In this document: piece by piece, positions 59,996 through 64,000 of the stretch
Position numbering within the stretch: position 1 is the stretch's first letter
How the letters are laid out: the number at the start of each line of letters is the position of its first letter
NCBI RefSeq assembly: GCF_963662885.1
Contig: NZ_OY760055.1
Location: forward strand, 320,001 to 384,000
Direction: 5' to 3'
DNA length: 64,000 nucleotides
DNA from: an uncultured Pseudodesulfovibrio sp.
Lineage (GTDB): Bacteria; Desulfobacterota; Desulfovibrionia; Desulfovibrionales; Desulfovibrionaceae
Made by a program: the position numbers and the translations under genes
Notes under the pieces: generated by a model
The model's input: only the letters and a program-made list of their open reading frames with translations
The model's database searches: none
What the model was told of the DNA's origin: nothing

Positions 59996-61189
59996 CTAGA
60001 TGTAGTCGAGCAGGGACATGCTCATGACGCTGGATGAGGTGCTGAGTACTGCCTGATACACGTAGTTGGCCTGCTCCAGCTCAACCACGAGCTGGGCGGC
60101 GTCCGCGTCCTCGATGGAGCTGGCCGAGTTGGCCGCCAGCTCCTTGACCAGGGACTGCGACGTCTGGGTGTAGGTGATCTTGTTTTCCCTGGCCCCCACG
60201 CCTGCGGCGCCGGTCTCCACGGTCTCGTGGCAGTCGCCGAGGTCTTCCAGGCATTGGGCCACCGAGTCGGAGTCTCCGGTCTGCATGTAGACGATGCAGT
60301 CGGACAGGGTCTCGAACAGGTTGGGTGAATCAAAGGGTTGGCCCGTGGATTCGTTCACGCCGCCGAAGATGTCGCTGCCCACGGTGGTCATGTCCTCGGA
60401 CGTGCTTTCGGATACGGATACGGACATGGCCTTGGAGCTGCCGGTGTAGACGCACGCCTGGCGCAGGTAGAACTGCGAGCCATTGCCGTCGTCGTCGGCC
60501 GTCGTGATGCTCGTGCCCGAGGCCAGTTCCACCTGGGCGTCGCCGAGGTCCAGGACCGTGTCTGTGGCGGCCATGGTGCCCGAGGTCCACGTTTCCCCGC
60601 CGTCCGTGGAATATTCATAGTCCAGGGCCGTGGTGCCCACGGTGCCGTCGGAGGTGAAACGCACCGCCACGGTGCCGTCCACCTCCCCGGTCATGTCCAC
60701 GAAATCGGTGCTGCTGAAGGAGTCATTGGCCAGGGTCACGCCCAGCCCCATCTCGTAGGCGTTGTCGCCGGTATCGTCGCCGGCGAAGATGGAGTCCGAG
60801 CCCATCTGGGTGTTGGCGATGGCGTAGAGCGCATCCAGATAGCCTTCCATCTCCAGGGCCATCATCTGCAGTTCCTCGTCGGTGTATGTCTCGGTGGATG
60901 CCTGCTCGGCCAGCTCCAGCGCCGCGGTGATGGTCTCGCTGGCCGTGGAAAGGACCTGGTCCGCGGTGTCCAGATAGTCGAGAGCCACGTCGCAGTTCTC
61001 TATGTAGCCGCTCAGGGACTGCTGGTAGCCGCTGAGTTCCACGATCTTGCCCATGCCCGCCGGGTCGTCGGACGGGCTGTTCAATTTCTTCTGGCTCGCG
61101 TTCATGATCGTCAGCTTGGTGACGTCGTTGAGCGACGAGTTTATCTGGTTCAGAGACAGCGAGAATATCTGTGCCGTGCTGATGCGCAT
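59996..61189 (-). CDS. flgL: flagellar hook-filament junction protein FlgL (HAP3)
   Basis: 397 residues. The N-terminus follows the flagellin-like D0/D1 pattern (MRISTAQIFSLSLNQINSSLNDV, QKKLNSPSDDPAGMGKI) and the C-terminus ends with ADAAQLVVELEQANYVYQAVLSTSSSVMSMSLLDYI, the matching helices that pack with the N-terminal ones. Between them is a variable surface region (about 130-300) with a marked acidic bias. It joins FlgK to the filament. Only 16 bases separate it from flgK. Confidence 0.93.
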   Translation of the reverse strand: MRISTAQIFSLSLNQINSSLNDVTKLTIMNASQKKLNSPSDDPAGMGKIVELSGYQQSLSGYIENCDVALDYLDTADQVLSTASETITAALELAEQASTETYTDEELQMMALEMEGYLDALYAIANTQMGSDSIFAGDDTGDNAYEMGLGVTLANDSFSSTDFVDMTGEVDGTVAVRFTSDGTVGTTALDYEYSTDGGETWTSGTMAATDTVLDLGDAQVELASGTSITTADDDGNGSQFYLRQACVYTGSSKAMSVSVSESTSEDMTTVGSDIFGGVNESTGQPFDSPNLFETLSDCIVYMQTGDSDSVAQCLEDLGDCHETVETGAAGVGARENKITYTQTSQSLVKELAANSASSIEDADAAQLVVELEQANYVYQAVLSTSSSVMSMSLLDYI

Positions 61190-61205
61190 GTCGGCCTCCT
61201 TGGGA

Positions 61206-63218
61206 TCAGACCAGGTCCAGGACGGTGTCCATCATTTCCCGGGTCACGCTGATTATCTGGGCGGCGGCCTCGTAGGCCTGCTGGTACTTGGTCAGTGCGA
61301 TAAGCTCCTCGTCCACGTTGACCTCGGTGGTCGAGGCCTGCTGTTCGTAGAGGTAGTCCACGGAGGTCTGGGCATAGGTCTGCTGCAACTCGGCGGCGGA
61401 CGCGGCGGACCCCACCGAGGCCACCAGGGTGGCCAGGGCCGAGGTCAGGGTGGTTTCGGTCCCGCCCACGGTCACGGTCTCGTCGCCCAGCCCGGCCAGG
61501 ATGGTGGACACCTCGTTGGAGCCGGAGGCCACCAGGCCGTCGTCGCCAACCGAACCGGTGTTCAGGTGCGTGGTGTCCGTGGCCACGTATTCGTCTATGC
61601 CGATGGTCCCGGCGTCCGTGCCGGTGAAGTAGGTGTTCAGGCCGAGTGCGGCCAGGACGCCCGAGGTGTCCCCCGCGATCTCGAACTCCATGTCCGTACC
61701 CGAGGTCAGGGTCAGCTGCCCGTCTGTGACCGTGGCCGTCAGCTCCGTGCCGAAGGCCGCGTTGATGTCTGCGGCCAGGGCGTCCAGGGAGTCGGCGTCC
61801 GGGTCCACGGACAGGATGGAGGTCGTCGAGACGTTGCCGTCCGCGTCGTAGGTGATCAGGGTCAGTTCGCCTGCCTCGATGTTGTCCGCGAAGTCGAGGC
61901 CGCTGTCGGCGAGCACTGCCGCCGAGTCGTCGGCGGTGTAGCTGGATGTCAGGGAGGTGTGGTGTACGAGACCCGCGCCCTGGGAATGGGCCGAGTTGAC
62001 CTCCCAGATGATGGATTCGGCCAGATCGTCAAGGGAACTGATGGTGTCGTAGACCGTGTCGTCGCGCGTCGTGAACAGACCGGCAAGGCTGCCGCTCTGA
62101 GTGCGTCCGGACACATTGTCGCCGCTGTCGTCGGTCAGGGGCGTTATGTTCTTGAGCTCTCCGCTGCCCGATTCCCAATACAGGCCGGACTTGGCCATGA
62201 CCGTGTAGCGGTCTCCCTCGGCGTGATCGGCGGTACCGTTCTCGAACCACAGGGTGATGCCCTCGATCTCCACCGAGCCGTCCTCGTCGTCGGCCGTGTA
62301 GACAAGCGTGTTGCCGCTGTCGTCCGTCAGCCAGGTATTGCCGCCGTCCGTGGAAACCTTGAACTGGGCCGTGCCGTCCGCGCCCGAGGAGACGAACTCG
62401 ATGAGCAGTTCCTCGCCGGACTCGCCGGAGTAGTTCAGGGTCCCGTCATAGTCCGAGTCGCGCACCAGGGACTGCGTCACCCCGGTTTCGGCGAAGACCA
62501 GTTCGTGCGTGTCGGTTCCGTCCACGAGCGTGTAGCCCTCCTCGGTCAGGATGGTGACCGTGTTGTCTGATTTGTAGAGGACGTCCACGCCGATGAGGGC
62601 GTCCAGCTCCCGGATCATCTGGTCGCGGTCGGACACGGCCTGGGTGTCGTCCGGGTTGGCAGCGATGGCGGCGTTGGCCTGGGCCAGGTCGCTGATGAGC
62701 TGGTTCGCCTCGTCCACCTGGTCCCCGATGTCGGCGTTGATGGCCTCGACCATGGTGTCCAGTGTGGAGGAGGTGGAGTTCAGGGCGTAGACCAGGGTCT
62801 CGGTCTGGCCGAGCAGGTCCTCTCGGGCGGACAGGGAGTCCGGGTCCGTGACCAGCTCGTTCCAGGAATCGAAGAACTCCTCCATGACGTCGGACAGTCC
62901 GCCTTCGGACTGGTTCAGCAGGGAGTCGAGCTGGTCCAGGTAGTCCAGGGCGCTGGTCTGGGTGGCCAGATCGGCGAGAGCGTCCAGGTACTGGGTTTCC
63001 ACGAACTTGTCCCACTCCGATTGAATGGCCGTGACGTCCGCGCCCGTTCCCACGGTCAGACCCAGCGAGGTGATGGAACTTGAGCTCTCGTAGACCACCG
63101 AGGTCCGCTGGTAGCCCGTGGTGTCCGCGTTGGCGATGTTGTTGGACGCGTTGTTGACCGAGACCTGCGCATTCTGCAGGGCTGTCTTCCCTATGTTGTA
63201 GAGATTGTTGATCATCAC
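61206..63218 (-). CDS. flgK: flagellar hook-associated protein FlgK (HAP1)
   Basis: 670 residues. N-terminal NIGKTALQNAQVSVNNASNNIANADTTGYQRT (the bacterial rod-hook N-terminal pattern), C-terminal SVDYLYEQQASTTEVNVDEELIALTKYQQAYEAAAQIISVTREMMDTVLDLV, the FlgK D0 helices. The long middle region (about 270-540) has two extra acidic domains, which is larger than the E. coli form (547 residues). First hook-filament junction protein. The gap to flgE is 21 bases. Confidence 0.95.
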   Translation of the reverse strand: MMINNLYNIGKTALQNAQVSVNNASNNIANADTTGYQRTSVVYESSSSITSLGLTVGTGADVTAIQSEWDKFVETQYLDALADLATQTSALDYLDQLDSLLNQSEGGLSDVMEEFFDSWNELVTDPDSLSAREDLLGQTETLVYALNSTSSTLDTMVEAINADIGDQVDEANQLISDLAQANAAIAANPDDTQAVSDRDQMIRELDALIGVDVLYKSDNTVTILTEEGYTLVDGTDTHELVFAETGVTQSLVRDSDYDGTLNYSGESGEELLIEFVSSGADGTAQFKVSTDGGNTWLTDDSGNTLVYTADDEDGSVEIEGITLWFENGTADHAEGDRYTVMAKSGLYWESGSGELKNITPLTDDSGDNVSGRTQSGSLAGLFTTRDDTVYDTISSLDDLAESIIWEVNSAHSQGAGLVHHTSLTSSYTADDSAAVLADSGLDFADNIEAGELTLITYDADGNVSTTSILSVDPDADSLDALAADINAAFGTELTATVTDGQLTLTSGTDMEFEIAGDTSGVLAALGLNTYFTGTDAGTIGIDEYVATDTTHLNTGSVGDDGLVASGSNEVSTILAGLGDETVTVGGTETTLTSALATLVASVGSAASAAELQQTYAQTSVDYLYEQQASTTEVNVDEELIALTKYQQAYEAAAQIISVTREMMDTVLDLV

Positions 63219-63239
63219 GTCCTCCTATGTGGCGTAAGC

Positions 63240-64000
63240 CTAGCGCTTCAGGCCGATGGCCGTGGACAGCAGAGTGTCGGCCGTGGTGATGATCTTCGAG
63301 TTGGCCTGGTAGGCCGCCTGGATGATGATCAGGTTGGTCAGCTCGGTGGCCGTATCCACGTTGGACTGCTCCAGCGAGTTGGAGGCGATGGTGCCGAATC
63401 CCGCCGAACCCGGGGTGCCGATCAGGGCCTGGCCGGAGTCCGTGGTCGCGGAGTAGAGGTTGCCGCCCTCGGAGTAGAGCCCCTGGGTGTTGGTGAAGTC
63501 CGCCAGGGCGAATGTGTAGAGCTCCTGGCTCTGGCCGTTGGTGTAGCTGCCCTCGATGACGCCGTTCTCGCTGATGGTGATGTCGGTCAGTTCGCCGGGT
63601 GCGTAGCCGTCCTGGGTCAGGGTGTAGGTGGCCGAGCTGGAGGTGGTGCTGGTGGTGGCCCGGGTGGACAGGACGCCCGTGTTGAAAGAGGGCAGCTCGT
63701 CCGGGGTGGTCGTGGCAGTGAAGTCGTCCAGGGAGTCGATGCCGCCGGAGGTATCCCAGCCCGTGCCTGTGGCGAAGTCCGAGTTCGATATGCCGAAGTC
63801 GAGCGATATCTCCTGGTTTTCGTCCGCGCCGGTGAAGTTCGCCTCGAATACGGGCAGCCCGTTGTCGTCGAATTCTGCCAGGACCCAGTTTTCCTCGGCC
63901 AGCGGGTCGGTGGTGTCGGTCGGGGTGTCGGACAGGGTGAAGGCGGTGATGGACTGCAGGTCGCCCGAGGAAGAGAAGGTCAGGGTGCCGGTAACGAGCA
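63240..64000 (-). CDS. flgE: flagellar hook protein FlgE, C-terminal part (cut by window end)
   Basis: The frame runs off the right edge; the visible part is about 252 residues. The C-terminus reads SNSLEQSNVDTATELTNLIIIQ then AAYQANSKIITTADTLLSTA and IGLKR, which is the hook-protein D0 pattern (NLI-xxQ-AYQAN-K-I-T-D). Further inside, the segment FSSSGDLQSITAF with PVFEANFTGADENQ is the FlgE D1/D2 region. The start is outside the window. Extent of the gene upstream is unknown. Confidence 0.9.
   Translation of the reverse strand, partial: LVTGTLTFSSSGDLQSITAFTLSDTPTDTTDPLAEENWVLAEFDDNGLPVFEANFTGADENQEISLDFGISNSDFATGTGWDTSGGIDSLDDFTATTTPDELPSFNTGVLSTRATTSTTSSSATYTLTQDGYAPGELTDITISENGVIEGSYTNGQSQELYTFALADFTNTQGLYSEGGNLYSATTDSGQALIGTPGSAGFGTIASNSLEQSNVDTATELTNLIIIQAAYQANSKIITTADTLLSTAIGLKR

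Noticed and set aside
1..64000. CRISPR arrays, tRNA or rRNA genes, prophage blocks
   Set aside because: No regularly spaced repeats, no cloverleaf or rRNA-like stretch and no run of phage structural genes were seen.

Overview
The window reads as chromosome from a GC-rich, Gram-negative sulfate-reducing bacterium of the Desulfovibrionaceae (a Pseudodesulfovibrio/Desulfovibrio-like genome). The grounds are a complete Tmc transmembrane redox complex (tetraheme cytochrome c3, HdrD-like Fe-S protein, cytochrome b, propeller protein), a periplasmic selenocysteine formate dehydrogenase with its maturation genes fdhD and fdhE, and a cytochrome c553/aa3-type oxygen reductase cluster of the kind sulfate reducers use against oxygen. 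I saw no rRNA, tRNA, CRISPR array or phage block.

Layout. 1-5.1 kb: end of an M23 peptidase gene, a small membrane protein, then xseB-ispA-dxs (isoprenoid precursors) and a methyltransferase. 5.2-14.2 kb: mixed housekeeping, including ArfB, a glycosyltransferase beside a P-loop kinase/methyltransferase fusion, an RNase D-like exonuclease, lgt, a glutaminyl cyclase, a TetR regulator and ispH. 14.2-16.9 kb: a structured non-coding leader ahead of moaE-moaA, then a nitroreductase. 17-20.8 kb: a 1236-residue AsmA-like DUF748 protein. 21-26.8 kb: a histidine kinase, three single-domain response regulators and a PEP-synthase-like protein that lacks the PEP-binding barrel. 27.2-30.9 kb: tmcDCBA. 31.6-33.6 kb: three TadE/TadG-like pseudopilin genes behind a sigma-54 promoter. 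33.9-35.9 kb: a chemoreceptor with a duplicated sensor domain. 36.2-42.5 kb: cytochrome c553, SCO, cox subunits and heme farnesyltransferase. 42.6-48.6 kb: a SIMPL protein, two periplasmic thioredoxin-fold proteins, and an operon of a binding lipoprotein, a histidine kinase and a REC-STAS regulator. 48.9-57.4 kb: fdhAB, an orphan AT-flanked gene, a transposase-like gene coupled to fdhE, and fdhD. 57.7-64 kb: an EF-hand protein and the flagellar genes fliD, flgL, flgK and flgE (cut by the window end).

Much of the content is periplasmic or membrane electron transfer: formate oxidation by FdhAB can feed soluble cytochromes, Tmc links periplasmic cytochrome c3 to cytoplasmic thiol/Fe-S chemistry, and the cox cluster can drain cytochrome c553 electrons to oxygen. 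MoaA and MoaE supply part of the pterin cofactor that FdhA needs.

The most unexpected signals are non-coding. Two intergenic copies (16955-17086 and 27024-27152) of an approximately 130-nt element share conserved ends while their internal stems are maintained by different bases, which points to a structured element. There is also a 26-bp perfect palindrome with a diverged relative 21 kb away, and a long folded leader upstream of moaE. Among proteins, the best leads are the transposase-like gene inside the fdhE transcription unit, the PEP-synthase-like protein with an unrecognised C-terminal domain, the kinase/methyltransferase fusion, and the Cys-cluster histidine kinase in a binding-protein operon. 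All calls come from reading sequence; no database search was run.
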